A stretch of 64,000 nucleotides of DNA from Streptomyces mutabilis (GTDB lineage: Bacteria > Actinomycetota > Actinomycetes > Streptomycetales > Streptomycetaceae). The notes below the pieces were generated by a model. The model searched no databases, was not told the origin of the DNA, and was given only the letters and a program-made list of their open reading frames with translations. Below are positions 8,718-17,406 of this stretch, piece after piece. Numbering within the stretch: the stretch's first letter is position 1; each line of letters opens with the position of its first letter. Where the stretch lies: the NCBI RefSeq assembly GCF_014649815.1, contig NZ_BMTT01000024.1:16519-80518 (forward strand), in the 5' to 3' direction. Made by a program: the position numbers and the translations under genes.

Positions 8718-9251
8718 ATGGGCGAGGTGCTCGAGTTCGAGGAGTACGTCCGCACCCGGCAGGACGCGCTGCTGCGCAGCGCCCGGCGCCTGGTCCCGGA
8801 CCCCGTCGACGCCCAGGACCTGCTGCAGACCGCTCTGGCTCGGACGTACCGCCGCTGGTCGACCATCGAGGACAAGCGGCTCGCGGACGCCTACCTGCGA
8901 CGCGTGATGATCAACACGCGGACCGAGTGGTGGCGGGCGCGGAAGCTGGAGGAGGTGCCGACCGAGCAGCTCCCGGAGTCCTGCGTGGACGACTCCACCG
9001 AGCAGCACGCGGACCGCGCCCTGCTGATGGACGTCATGAAGGTGCTCGCCCCGAAGCAGCGCAGCGTCGTGGTGCTGCGACACTGGGAGCAGATGTCAAC
9101 GGAGGAGACCGCCGCCGCCCTCGGCATGTCGGCGGGAACGGTCAAGAGCACGCTGCACCGGGCGCTCGCCCGGCTCCGCGAGGAGCTGGTCGCCCGCGAT
9201 CTGGACGCGCGGGCGCTGGAGCGTGAGGAGCGGGAGCGTTGCGCGGCCTGA
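8718..9251 (+). CDS. sigE: RNA polymerase ECF sigma factor SigE
   Basis: A 177-residue ECF sigma factor. Region 2 is near the N-terminus (ARRLVPDPVDAQDLLQTALA ... YLRRVMINTRTEWWR) and region 4 at the C-terminus (VLAPKQRSVVVLRHWEQMST ... ALGMSAGTVKSTLHRALARL). The ATG at 8718 gives the known SigE start (MGEVLEFEEYVRTRQ); the frame stays open to 8634, but that part is Arg-rich and lacks family resemblance. In S. coelicolor this factor directs the cell-envelope stress response and is controlled at transcription by CseB/CseC rather than by an anti-sigma factor (established for the family). cseA starts inside its last codons. Confidence 0.96.
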   Translation: MGEVLEFEEYVRTRQDALLRSARRLVPDPVDAQDLLQTALARTYRRWSTIEDKRLADAYLRRVMINTRTEWWRARKLEEVPTEQLPESCVDDSTEQHADRALLMDVMKVLAPKQRSVVVLRHWEQMSTEETAAALGMSAGTVKSTLHRALARLREELVARDLDARALEREERERCAA

Positions 9252-9904
9252 CCGCCGGTCGATCACCCGGCAAGGCAAGGAGTGGCACGCAGGCGGCGAG
9301 TGCGGCGGTGGCCGCGTTCGTCGCCCTCGGCGTTTCCCTGTCCGGCTGCGGGGCGGGCGGCACCGGCGCCCGCGACGAGGGACCCGCCCACGCGGAGGCG
9401 GTGGAGGGCGCCGCCTCCCCCTCCCCCGTGGCCTCCCCCTCGGAGGTTCCCGACCGCGTGGACGCGGTACGGCTCGTCAGGACCGACCCGAAGGTCTCCG
9501 CGGAGGTCAAGCGCGAGCTGAAGCCGTGCGTGGCCGACCAGTACCCCGTGGACGTGTCGTACGGGAAGCTGACCGGCGGCTCGGCCGAGGACGTCGTCGT
9601 CAACGTGTTGACGTGCGGTGACGGGGTGGGTGTGGGCAGTTACGTGTACCGCGAGGAGGACGGCGCGTACCAGAATGTGTTCCAGGCCGAAGAGCCTCCG
9701 GTATATGCGGAGATCGACCGCGGCGACCTGGTGGTGTCCAAGCAGGTGTACGAGAGGGGCGATCCGGTGTCGAGCCCGTCCAGCCAGATCGTGATCACCT
9801 ACGGCTGGGCGTCGGGCCGGTTCACCGAGGAGTACCGCACCCACAACGACTACAGCAACGCGGTCGGAAGCGTGCCCTCTCCGGCTCCGGACCCGGAGAG
9901 CTGA
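9239..9904 (+). CDS. cseA: CseA, lipoprotein modulating the SigE envelope-stress system
   Basis: 221 residues. A hydrophobic signal peptide ends in lipobox LSGC with Cys37 as the lipidated residue. The mature protein starts with an Ala/Pro/Ser linker and has a C-terminal beta-rich domain. The TTG start at 9239 overlaps the sigE stop (9251) by 13 bp and has GAGGAG about 9 bases upstream, indicating coupling. In S. coelicolor loss of CseA raises sigE expression, so it is viewed as a negative modulator of the CseC sensor (known). An in-frame GTG at 9308 would remove the signal peptide and is rejected. Confidence 0.92.
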   Translation: MRGLTAGRSPGKARSGTQAASAAVAAFVALGVSLSGCGAGGTGARDEGPAHAEAVEGAASPSPVASPSEVPDRVDAVRLVRTDPKVSAEVKRELKPCVADQYPVDVSYGKLTGGSAEDVVVNVLTCGDGVGVGSYVYREEDGAYQNVFQAEEPPVYAEIDRGDLVVSKQVYERGDPVSSPSSQIVITYGWASGRFTEEYRTHNDYSNAVGSVPSPAPDPES

Positions 9905-9963
9905 CCCGGAGAGCGGGCGCGCACGGTGGGGTGAACCGATCGGGCCGCCCGGACCGACGACAC

Positions 9964-10098
9964 GTGAACACCGGCGATGAGGACGAGAACGCCGGCGATC
10001 GAGACGAGAACGCCGGCGATGGAGACGTCGACACCGGCGGGGGAATGAACGCGGCGGGCGATCGCGGCGTCTACCGAGTGACCACACACGAGGACTGA
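9964..10098 (+). CDS. Possible 44-residue small ORF built on a 7-codon repeat between cseA and cseB
   Basis: A GTG-started frame of 45 codons lies wholly between cseA and cseB. It encodes an Asp/Asn/Gly-rich peptide with repeats of the form N-T/A-G-D-x-D-E, coded by the 21-bp DNA repeat at 9967-10050. A 21-bp period preserves the frame, so the repeats neither prove nor exclude translation. No strong ribosome site precedes it. It may simply be a spacer. Confidence 0.25.
   Translation: MNTGDEDENAGDRDENAGDGDVDTGGGMNAAGDRGVYRVTTHED
9967..10050. repeat. Four 21-bp direct repeats in the cseA-cseB gap
   Basis: Four consecutive 21-bp units, each containing aacnccggcgat or a close variant: 9967-9987, 9988-10008, 10009-10029 and 10030-10050. 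The middle two are nearly identical and the last diverges after ccggcg. The period equals two helical turns and seven codons. The array lies 60-140 bp before cseB. Confidence 0.8.
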
Positions 10099-10108
10099 GA
10101 GCACCGGG

Positions 10109-10813
10109 ATGGCAGACCAGACCCACGTCCTGTTCGTCGAGGACGACGACGTCATCCGCGAGGCCACGCAGCTCGCCCTGGAGCGGGACGGCTTCGCGGT
10201 CACCGCGATGCCCGACGGGCTGTCGGGGCTGGAGGCGTTCCGGGCCGACCGCCCCGACATCGCGCTCCTCGACGTCATGCTCCCCGGCCTCGACGGCGTC
10301 AGCCTGTGCCGCCGCATCCGGGACGAGTCCACCGTGCCGGTGATCATGCTGTCGGCGCGGGCGGACTCCATCGACGTGGTGCTCGGCCTGGAGGCGGGCG
10401 CCGACGACTACGTGACCAAGCCGTTCGACGGGGCCGTGCTGGTCGCCCGGATCCGCGCGGTGCTGCGCCGCTTCGGGCACGCGGGCGGCGGCGACCGGGC
10501 GGACGCGGGGGGCGCCGCGGACACCGGGGGCGTGCTCACCTTCGGCGAGCTGGAGGTCGACACCGAGGGCATGGAGGTGCGGCGGGCCGGGCGGCCGGTG
10601 GCGCTCACCCCGACCGAGATGCGGCTGCTGCTGGAGTTCTCCTCGGCGCCGGGCACGGTGCTCTCGCGTGACAAGCTCCTGGAGCGCGTGTGGGACTACG
10701 GCTGGGGCGGGGACACCCGCGTCGTCGACGTCCACGTGCAGCGGCTGCGCGCCAAGATCGGCCAGGACCGGATCGAGACGGTCCGCGGCTTCGGCTACAA
10801 GTTGAAGGCCTGA
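10109..10813 (+). CDS. cseB: CseB, OmpR-family response regulator of sigE
   Basis: 234 residues. The receiver domain has acidic residues EDDD (11-14), phospho-acceptor Asp55 (LLDVMLPGLDG) and switch Lys in YVTKPF. A winged-helix DNA-binding domain (LTPTEMRLLLEFSSAPG ... RVVDVHVQRLRAKIG) follows a Gly/Ala linker. In S. coelicolor phosphorylated CseB activates the sigE promoter after cell-wall damage (known). cseC follows 16 bp downstream. Confidence 0.95.
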   Translation: MADQTHVLFVEDDDVIREATQLALERDGFAVTAMPDGLSGLEAFRADRPDIALLDVMLPGLDGVSLCRRIRDESTVPVIMLSARADSIDVVLGLEAGADDYVTKPFDGAVLVARIRAVLRRFGHAGGGDRADAGGAADTGGVLTFGELEVDTEGMEVRRAGRPVALTPTEMRLLLEFSSAPGTVLSRDKLLERVWDYGWGGDTRVVDVHVQRLRAKIGQDRIETVRGFGYKLKA

Positions 10814-10829
10814 GCGGGGACACAGGGAT

Positions 10830-12245
10830 ATGCGGGGGTTCTTCCGACGCCGGTCCGCCTCACCGGGCCGCCCGAGTGAGGGCAGGGGGCCGGGCCGCCC
10901 GGTGGTGAGGCCGGGCATCCGCACGCTGGGCATCCGCAGCGGGCTGCGCTGGAAGCTCAGCGCGGCCATCGCGCTGGTCGGCGCGCTGGTCGCGGTCGCG
11001 CTGAGCCTGGTCGTGCACAACGCGGCGCGGGTCTCGATGCTGGACAACGCGCGCGACCTCGCCGACGACCGGGTCCTGATCGCCCAGCGCAACTACGAGC
11101 TGTCCGGGCGGCAGAACTTCCCCAACGCCAAGATCGACGACCCCGAGCTGCCTCCGGAGCTGCTCCGCAAGGTCGAGGCCGGGCGGCGGGCGACGTACGT
11201 CTCCGAGGGGCCGGACGGGGTGACGGACATCTGGGCCGCCGTGCCGCTCAAGGACGGGCACGTGTTGTCCCTGCACTCCGGGTTCACCGACCGCGGCTCC
11301 GACATCCTCAAGGACCTGGACCAGGCCCTCGTCATCGGCTCCATCGCGGTCGTCCTCGGCGGCAGCGCCCTCGGCGTGCTCATCGGCGGCCAGCTGTCGC
11401 GACGGCTGCGCAAGGCCGCCGCAGCCGCGAACGAGGTCGCCAAGGGCGAACCCGACGTGCGGGTGCGGGACGCCATCGGCGGCGTCGTCCGGGACGAGAC
11501 CGACGACCTCGCGAGCGCGGTGGACGCCATGGCGGACGCCTTGCAGAAGCGGCTGGAGGCCGAGCGCCGGGTCACCGCGGACATCGCGCACGAGCTGCGT
11601 ACGCCGGTGACCGGGCTGCTGACGGCCGCCGAGCTGCTGCCGCCGGGGCGGCCGACCGAGCTGGTGCTGGACCGGGCGAAGGCGATGCGCACGCTGGTGG
11701 AGGACGTGCTGGAGGTGGCCCGGCTCGACGGGGCCTCCGAGCGGGCCGAGCTGCAGGACATCATGCTGGGTGACTTCGTGACCCGGCGGGTGGCGGCCAA
11801 GGGCCCGGAGGTCGCCGTCCAGGTGGTGCACGAGTCGGAGGTCACCACCGACCCGCGGCGCCTGGAGCGCGTGCTGTTCAACCTGCTCGCCAACGCCGCC
11901 CGGCACGGCCGTCCGCCGGTCGAGGTCAGCGTGGAGGGCCGGGTGATCCGGGTCCGCGACCACGGGCCGGGCTTCCCCGAGGACCTCCTCGCCGAGGGGC
12001 CGAGCCGCTTCCGCACCGGCGCCGCGGACCGGGCCGGCCGCGGTCACGGGCTGGGCCTGACCATCGCGGCCGGGCAGGCCCGGGTCCTGGGCGCCCGGCT
12101 CACCTTCCGCAACGTACGGCCCGCCGGGGCGCCCGAGCACGTGCCGGCCGAGGGCGCGGTCGCCGTGCTGTGGCTGCCGGAGCACGCGCCAACGAACACC
12201 GGGAGTTACCCGATGCTGCCGGACCGGGCGGGCACCGCGTCCTGA
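10830..12245 (+). CDS. cseC: CseC, sensor histidine kinase for envelope stress
   Basis: 471 residues. Two membrane helices (about 41-64 and 167-188) flank an extracytoplasmic sensor loop of about 100 residues, followed by HAMP, a HisKA domain with His254 (DIAHELRTPVTGLL) and a HATPase with N-box (FNLLANAARHG), G1 (VRDHGPGFP) and G2 (GRGHGLGLTIA). It should sense cell-wall damage and phosphorylate CseB. It completes the sigE operon. In S. coelicolor the response to vancomycin and other wall antibiotics runs through this protein (known). Confidence 0.95.
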   Translation: MRGFFRRRSASPGRPSEGRGPGRPVVRPGIRTLGIRSGLRWKLSAAIALVGALVAVALSLVVHNAARVSMLDNARDLADDRVLIAQRNYELSGRQNFPNAKIDDPELPPELLRKVEAGRRATYVSEGPDGVTDIWAAVPLKDGHVLSLHSGFTDRGSDILKDLDQALVIGSIAVVLGGSALGVLIGGQLSRRLRKAAAAANEVAKGEPDVRVRDAIGGVVRDETDDLASAVDAMADALQKRLEAERRVTADIAHELRTPVTGLLTAAELLPPGRPTELVLDRAKAMRTLVEDVLEVARLDGASERAELQDIMLGDFVTRRVAAKGPEVAVQVVHESEVTTDPRRLERVLFNLLANAARHGRPPVEVSVEGRVIRVRDHGPGFPEDLLAEGPSRFRTGAADRAGRGHGLGLTIAAGQARVLGARLTFRNVRPAGAPEHVPAEGAVAVLWLPEHAPTNTGSYPMLPDRAGTAS

Positions 12246-12383
12246 CGCCCCACGGCCGCGGGGTCGAGTTCCTCCAGGAGCCGCAGGAGCGCCCGTGGCA
12301 CGGCAGCCCTCTTCCGCGACGACTCCGGCGACTGGTTCTGCTTCACCCAGTTCCTCGCCCGGCAGGCGGCGCGCGGCGACTAA
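12246..12383 (+). pseudogene. Remnant of a VOC-family (glyoxalase/bleomycin-resistance-like) gene, frameshifted
   Basis: Right after cseC, one plus frame reads LTPHGRGVEFLQEPQERPWHG. The motif then continues in a different frame as TAALFRDDSGDWFCFTQFLA and ends at TAA (12381-12383). Together these match the conserved VOC C-terminus (GVEF...EPQERP...FRDDSGNWF.LTQ), broken by a frameshift near 12300. Only about 45 codons survive and the N-terminal module is absent, so this is a decayed gene tail. It is convergent with the DUF397 gene. Confidence 0.65.
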
Positions 12384-12577
12384 CGCAGCCCGTCGACGAA
12401 CGCCTGCCAGGCACGGGTCCCGACGGTGACGACCGGACCGGACGTGTTCTTGCTGTCGCGCACGGGGACGGCACCGGCGGGGCGATTGTCGGCCACCTCG
12501 ACGCAGTCGCCGCCGGTGTTTCCGCTGTAACTGGACTTACGCCACTGGGTGTTCCTCAAGCTGGGAGCCGTGTCCAT
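12380..12577 (-). CDS. DUF397 small protein
   Basis: 65 residues with the DUF397 signature: WRKSSYSGNTGGDCVEVA, then VPVRDSKNTSGPVVTVG and a terminal W-F region (AWQAFVDGLR). These small proteins sit beside XRE regulators throughout Streptomyces and are thought to modulate them (WhiJ-type systems). The ATG at 12577 has a good ribosome site (ggaggaacgct-ATG). The first 41 bp overlap the end of the XRE gene, indicating joint transcription. Confidence 0.9.
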   Translation of the reverse strand: MDTAPSLRNTQWRKSSYSGNTGGDCVEVADNRPAGAVPVRDSKNTSGPVVTVGTRAWQAFVDGLR

Positions 12578-13385
12578 AGCGTTCCTCCATCACCCGCATG
12601 ATCAGTTCGCCCGAATCCTCCACGGAGAGGGCGGCAGCCTGCAAGCGAGCGTAACGGAGAGCGGCTTCCCTGATGGTCTCCGGATTGGCCGTCATGTGAC
12701 CGGAGATGATGTCCTCTGTGTAGACGATGTCCGGGTTGTCGTCGAAGCGGAGGAAGTTGAACGAACCGGCGAGGCTGGCGTGGGCCCCCGCCTCGTTCGG
12801 CAGCACCTGCACATGCATCCACCGGTGGCCGGCGAACTCCAACAGCCGTTCCAGTTGTCGCCGCATGACCTCCCGGCCGCCGATCGGCCGATGCAGTACC
12901 GCCTCGTCCAGCACCACCCAGGTCAACGGCGGCTGCTCACGCTCTAGGATGCGCTGGCGTTCCATCCGCGCCGCCAACAGGTTCTCCAGGTCGTCCGGCA
13001 TGCCGGTGGCGAGCACCGCCCGCGCGTACTCCTCCGTCTGCAACAACCCGTAGACCAACTGCGCCTGGTACGTCGAGATGTACGCCGCCTTCGCCTCCAT
13101 CTCCGCGTACGGCTGGAACCACGTGGGCAGTTGGCTGCGCAGCACCAGCCCGATCAGCCGCGAGAACAACCCGTCCGTGCCCAGCGCGGCGTCCACCCGC
13201 TCGGAGAAGTCCCGCGTCGGGACCTTCTTCGTGGTCTCGATCTGGCCGATCAGTGAGCCGGTGCAGAAGATGATCTCGCCGAGCTGGCCCTGCTTGAGGC
13301 CGTGCGCCTCACGCTGGCGGCGCAGTTCCCAGCCGTAGTAGTCGAGCGGGGAAGCGGTCGGGTCGAGGGACTGGACGTTGGCCAC
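12537..13385 (-). CDS. XRE-family regulator with DUF5753 (WhiJ-like)
   Basis: 282 residues. The N-terminal helix-turn-helix (about 15-75: YYGWELRRQREAHGLKQGQL, then a SLIGQIE recognition helix) is followed by a long DUF5753 domain with the usual WFQPY, Y-L-LQTEEYAR and LDEAVLHRPIGG motifs. This architecture with a DUF397 partner is typical of WhiJ-like developmental or stress regulators. It is transcribed away from the HATPase gene across about 95 bp, and a shared promoter region is likely. Confidence 0.92.
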   Translation of the reverse strand: MANVQSLDPTASPLDYYGWELRRQREAHGLKQGQLGEIIFCTGSLIGQIETTKKVPTRDFSERVDAALGTDGLFSRLIGLVLRSQLPTWFQPYAEMEAKAAYISTYQAQLVYGLLQTEEYARAVLATGMPDDLENLLAARMERQRILEREQPPLTWVVLDEAVLHRPIGGREVMRRQLERLLEFAGHRWMHVQVLPNEAGAHASLAGSFNFLRFDDNPDIVYTEDIISGHMTANPETIREAALRYARLQAAALSVEDSGELIMRVMEERYGHGSQLEEHPVA

Positions 13386-13480
13386 TGCGGCACCTCACTC
13401 CGGGACTGCGGACGGCAACACCTCACGGCGTTCACTCCTGTGCGTAGTCGAGCGTACGCAGCGTGTCGCAGCCTTGTGGC

Positions 13481-13897
13481 GTGAATCACGCAACAGGTCC
13501 GCAGGCGGCGGACGTCGAGAGCCAGTACCGCGCCGAGTTCGCCATGGGCACGCACTCGGCCCGCCATCTGCGCCGCGTGCTGCGGCTGTACCTCGTCCGC
13601 TCCGGCCTGCGGGACGTGGCCGACGCCGCCGAGCTGGCGCTCACGGAGCTGGTCGCCAACGTCGTACGGCACGTGCCCGGCCGCCGCTGCCGCGTGTGCT
13701 TCCTGCTGTACCCGGGCGGAGTGCGCGTGGAGGTCGCCGACGGCTGCCCGGAGCTGCCGGTCGCGGTGGCCGCCGACGCGCTGGGCGAGGGCGGGCGCGG
13801 GCTCGTGATCGTCGGGGCGGTGACGGACCGGTGGGGCGTCACGCCGTACGCCGACGGACGGGGCAAGACGGTGTGGTTCGAGTGCGGCCGCGGCTGA
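13481..13897 (+). CDS. Serine-kinase-like ATP-binding protein (HATPase, AbaA/anti-sigma type)
   Basis: About 138 residues of GHKL/HATPase fold: N-box LALTELVANVVRHVPG, G1-like VEVADGCPELPV, and G2-like GEGGRGLVIVGAVTDRW. Streptomyces has many such short SpoIIAB/RsbW-like ATPases next to XRE-DUF397 pairs. Whether it phosphorylates anything or only binds a regulator is unknown. The start is uncertain: GTG 13481 or in-frame GTG 13463; neither has a strong ribosome site. It forms a trio with the divergent XRE gene and its DUF397 partner. Confidence 0.85.
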   Translation: MNHATGPQAADVESQYRAEFAMGTHSARHLRRVLRLYLVRSGLRDVADAAELALTELVANVVRHVPGRRCRVCFLLYPGGVRVEVADGCPELPVAVAADALGEGGRGLVIVGAVTDRWGVTPYADGRGKTVWFECGRG

Positions 13898-13912
13898 CCG
13901 GCGTACGACTAA

Positions 13913-13943
13913 GGCCCCGGGTGGCCGGAACCACCCGGAGGCC
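13913..13943. terminator. Hairpin between convergent genes
   Basis: An inverted repeat with arms near ggcc-c-cgggtgg and ccacccg-g-aggcc and loop ccggaa, located between the HATPase stop (13897) and the MFS stop (13966). It can serve both strands. No U-tract, as is common in Streptomyces. Confidence 0.75.
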
Positions 13944-13965
13944 TCGGCGCAGGCGGCGCGGGCGC

Positions 13966-15573
<1,608 letters not shown>

Positions 15574-15610
15574 TCACTCCCCCAGCCGCCGCTGTTTCTC
15601 GCACCCGCTT

Positions 15611-15628
15611 ACTTGCCGACAGGCAAGT
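15611..15628. promoter_or_regulatory. Candidate TetR operator between exporter and regulator
   Basis: ACTTGCC-GACA-GGCAAGT, a perfect 7-bp inverted repeat with a 4-bp centre (18 bp in all). It lies 44 bp upstream of the MFS start and 76 bp before the TetR start, and overlaps a TTGACT (15628-15633) that could be a -35 box for tetR. Size and symmetry fit a TetR dimer site. Confidence 0.75.
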
Positions 15629-15703
15629 TGACTACACTCGGGAAAGTAGACGCGTAGCTAGCCGGGCGTCAAGTAAGTATGCGGAAAGTGCGCGGAGCGG
15701 GAG

Positions 15704-16315
15704 GTGCGTAGGAGGATGGGCGACACGATGGACAGCACCAAGCAGCAGCGGCGCCGCGGGGACACCCGTCGGCGCATCCAGGACGTGGCGCTCGCACTCT
15801 TCGCCGAGCAGGGGTACGAGAAGACCTCGCTGCGCGAGATCGCGGAGCGGCTGGACGTCACCAAGGCGGCCCTCTACTACCACTTCAAGACCAAGGAAGA
15901 GATCCTGGTCAGCATCTTCGAGGGTCTGGTCCGGCCGATGGAGGACCTGATCGAGTGGGGGCGGGAGCAGCCGCACACCCTGGAGACGAAGCAGGAGATC
16001 ATCCGCCGCTACAGCGAAGCGCTGGCCGCCGCGGCCCCGCTGTTCCGCTTCATGCAGGAGAACCAGGCGACGGTGCGGGACCTGCGCATCGGCGAGATGT
16101 TCAAGACCCGCATGCTGGGCCTGCGGGACATCCTCATGGACCCGGAAGCGGACCTGGCCGACCAGGTCCGCTGTGTGAGTGCGCTCTTCACACTGCACGC
16201 CGGGATGTTCGTCCTCAACGACCTGGCGGGCGACCCCGAGGACAAGCGCGCAGCCGTCCTCGAGGTCGCCACCGATCTGGTCACCCAGGCGCACCGGGGC
16301 GCGACGGGCGGGTAA
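15704..16315 (+). CDS. TetR-family transcriptional regulator
   Basis: About 203 residues. The N-terminal TetR HTH (RRRIQDVALALFAEQGYEKT ... LDVTKAALYYHFKTKEEI) is followed by an all-helical ligand domain. Start choice: GTG 15704 has GGAG six bases upstream; ATG 15716 abuts a GGAGG and so is unlikely; ATG 15728 (MDSTKQQRR) would use that GGAGG with a long 12-base spacer. It is divergent from the MFS exporter and probably represses both genes through the palindrome between them. Confidence 0.92.
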   Translation: MRRRMGDTMDSTKQQRRRGDTRRRIQDVALALFAEQGYEKTSLREIAERLDVTKAALYYHFKTKEEILVSIFEGLVRPMEDLIEWGREQPHTLETKQEIIRRYSEALAAAAPLFRFMQENQATVRDLRIGEMFKTRMLGLRDILMDPEADLADQVRCVSALFTLHAGMFVLNDLAGDPEDKRAAVLEVATDLVTQAHRGATGG

Positions 16316-16342
16316 CCCCGCCGCTGCCGCCGCTGTCGCTCC

Positions 16343-17020
16343 TCAGACGGTCACGCCCTTGGAGCGCAGGAAGGAGACCGGGTCGACGGCCGAGCCGTAG
16401 TTCGAGGTCGTGCGGATCTCGAAGTGCAGGTGCGGGCCGCTGGAGTTACCGGTGTTGCCGGACTTCGCGATGGACTGGCCGGTCTTCACGATCTGGCCGG
16501 TCTTCACGTTGATCTCGGACAGGTGCGCGTACTGGGAGTACGTGCCGTTGCCGTGCTTGATCACGATCGCGTTGCCGTAGGCGGGGCCGTCACCGGCGCC
16601 GTTGCCGCCGGCCTTGACGACGGTGCCGCCGTGGATGGCGACGACGTTGGTGCCGATCGGCACGGCGAAGTCCTGGCCGCTGTGCTTGCTGGCCCACATG
16701 CCGCCGTTCTGGGCGAAGCCGGCGGTGAGCTTGTAGTTCTTCACCGGGTCGACCCAGGAGGCGGCCTTCTTCTTGGTGGCCGTCTTCTTGGCGGTGGCGG
16801 TCTCGGAGGCGGCCTTCTCGGCCTTCGCCGCCTTGGCCTGCGCCGCGGCCTGGGCCTCGACGGCGCTCGCCGCGGTGGAGGTGCTGGAAGCCGCCGTGGT
16901 GCCGGTGGCGGCCGCGACCCCGGCTCCCAGTGCGACCGAGGCCCCGAGGCCGGCGGCCATCACCGCGGCGCGAGTGCGGAGGGTCGTACGGGAAAAACGG
17001 GACGTGACACGCGGGAACAT
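16343..17020 (-). CDS. Secreted M23 (LytM-type) peptidase
   Basis: 225 residues. An N-terminal signal peptide (VMAAGLGASVALGAGVAAA) and a Lys/Ala-rich segment (about 55-88) precede an M23 domain with zinc ligands His113 and Asp117 (HSGQD) and H-L-H at 197-199 (GPHLHFE), plus YAHL. These enzymes cut peptidoglycan cross-bridges or stem peptides outside the membrane. All catalytic residues are present. No ydaO/c-di-AMP riboswitch is recognisable upstream, although one precedes several Streptomyces wall hydrolases. Confidence 0.93.
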   Translation of the reverse strand: MFPRVTSRFSRTTLRTRAAVMAAGLGASVALGAGVAAATGTTAASSTSTAASAVEAQAAAQAKAAKAEKAASETATAKKTATKKKAASWVDPVKNYKLTAGFAQNGGMWASKHSGQDFAVPIGTNVVAIHGGTVVKAGGNGAGDGPAYGNAIVIKHGNGTYSQYAHLSEINVKTGQIVKTGQSIAKSGNTGNSSGPHLHFEIRTTSNYGSAVDPVSFLRSKGVTV

Positions 17021-17406
17021 TCGAACCTCATGGGGACGGGAACAGAGGAAGCCCCTCCGGCGGGACGCACAAGGCGCTCACCGGGCGGGCTCAACCTTGG
17101 TAACCCGACCAGCCCAAAGTGCACAAAGGTGTGACCTACGACCCCATGTAGTACTTCAGCGCGATACTTCTCAGCTCCCGACACAACTCCCATCCAGGAC
17201 AAAACCAGGCCAGAGCCCCGCAAAGCGGCACTCACTTCGCGGAGAAATGTCCATTTTCATAGTTCTTGTGGCATCCACTATTCCCCGTAGTACGCCCCGA
17301 ATCCCCTGTGCGGCACATCACCGGCGGCCATGATCAAAGGACCGGTGAATGTGACGGGGGCTACGCTGAAACGGCCTTTGTGCGGTTCGAGGGTGGGGTG
17401 GGGGAC
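17021..17406. promoter_or_regulatory. Divergent intergenic region upstream of the M23 peptidase and the first NACHT gene
   Basis: About 385 bp with no convincing gene and clearly lower GC than its surroundings. For the NACHT gene a candidate promoter is TTGTGG (17266-17271), a 16-bp gap, then TAGTAC (17288-17293), leaving a leader of about 110 nt. Short frames across the region do not resemble proteins. Confidence 0.4.

Noticed and set aside
9967-10050. Repeat array as a CRISPR
   Set aside because: Repeats abut without unique spacers and no cas genes are present; same for 3021-3099 and 8433-8478.
12170-12601. 143-codon plus frame spanning the end of cseC and the DUF397 gene
   Set aside because: Only its middle part carries the VOC remnant; the rest is shadow of cseC and DUF397, so it is not a gene as it stands.
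17021-17160. Possible c-di-AMP (ydaO) riboswitch upstream of the M23 peptidase, suggested by disA in the window
   Set aside because: The leader does not show the conserved ydaO core segments that I know; only short GC-rich hairpins are present.
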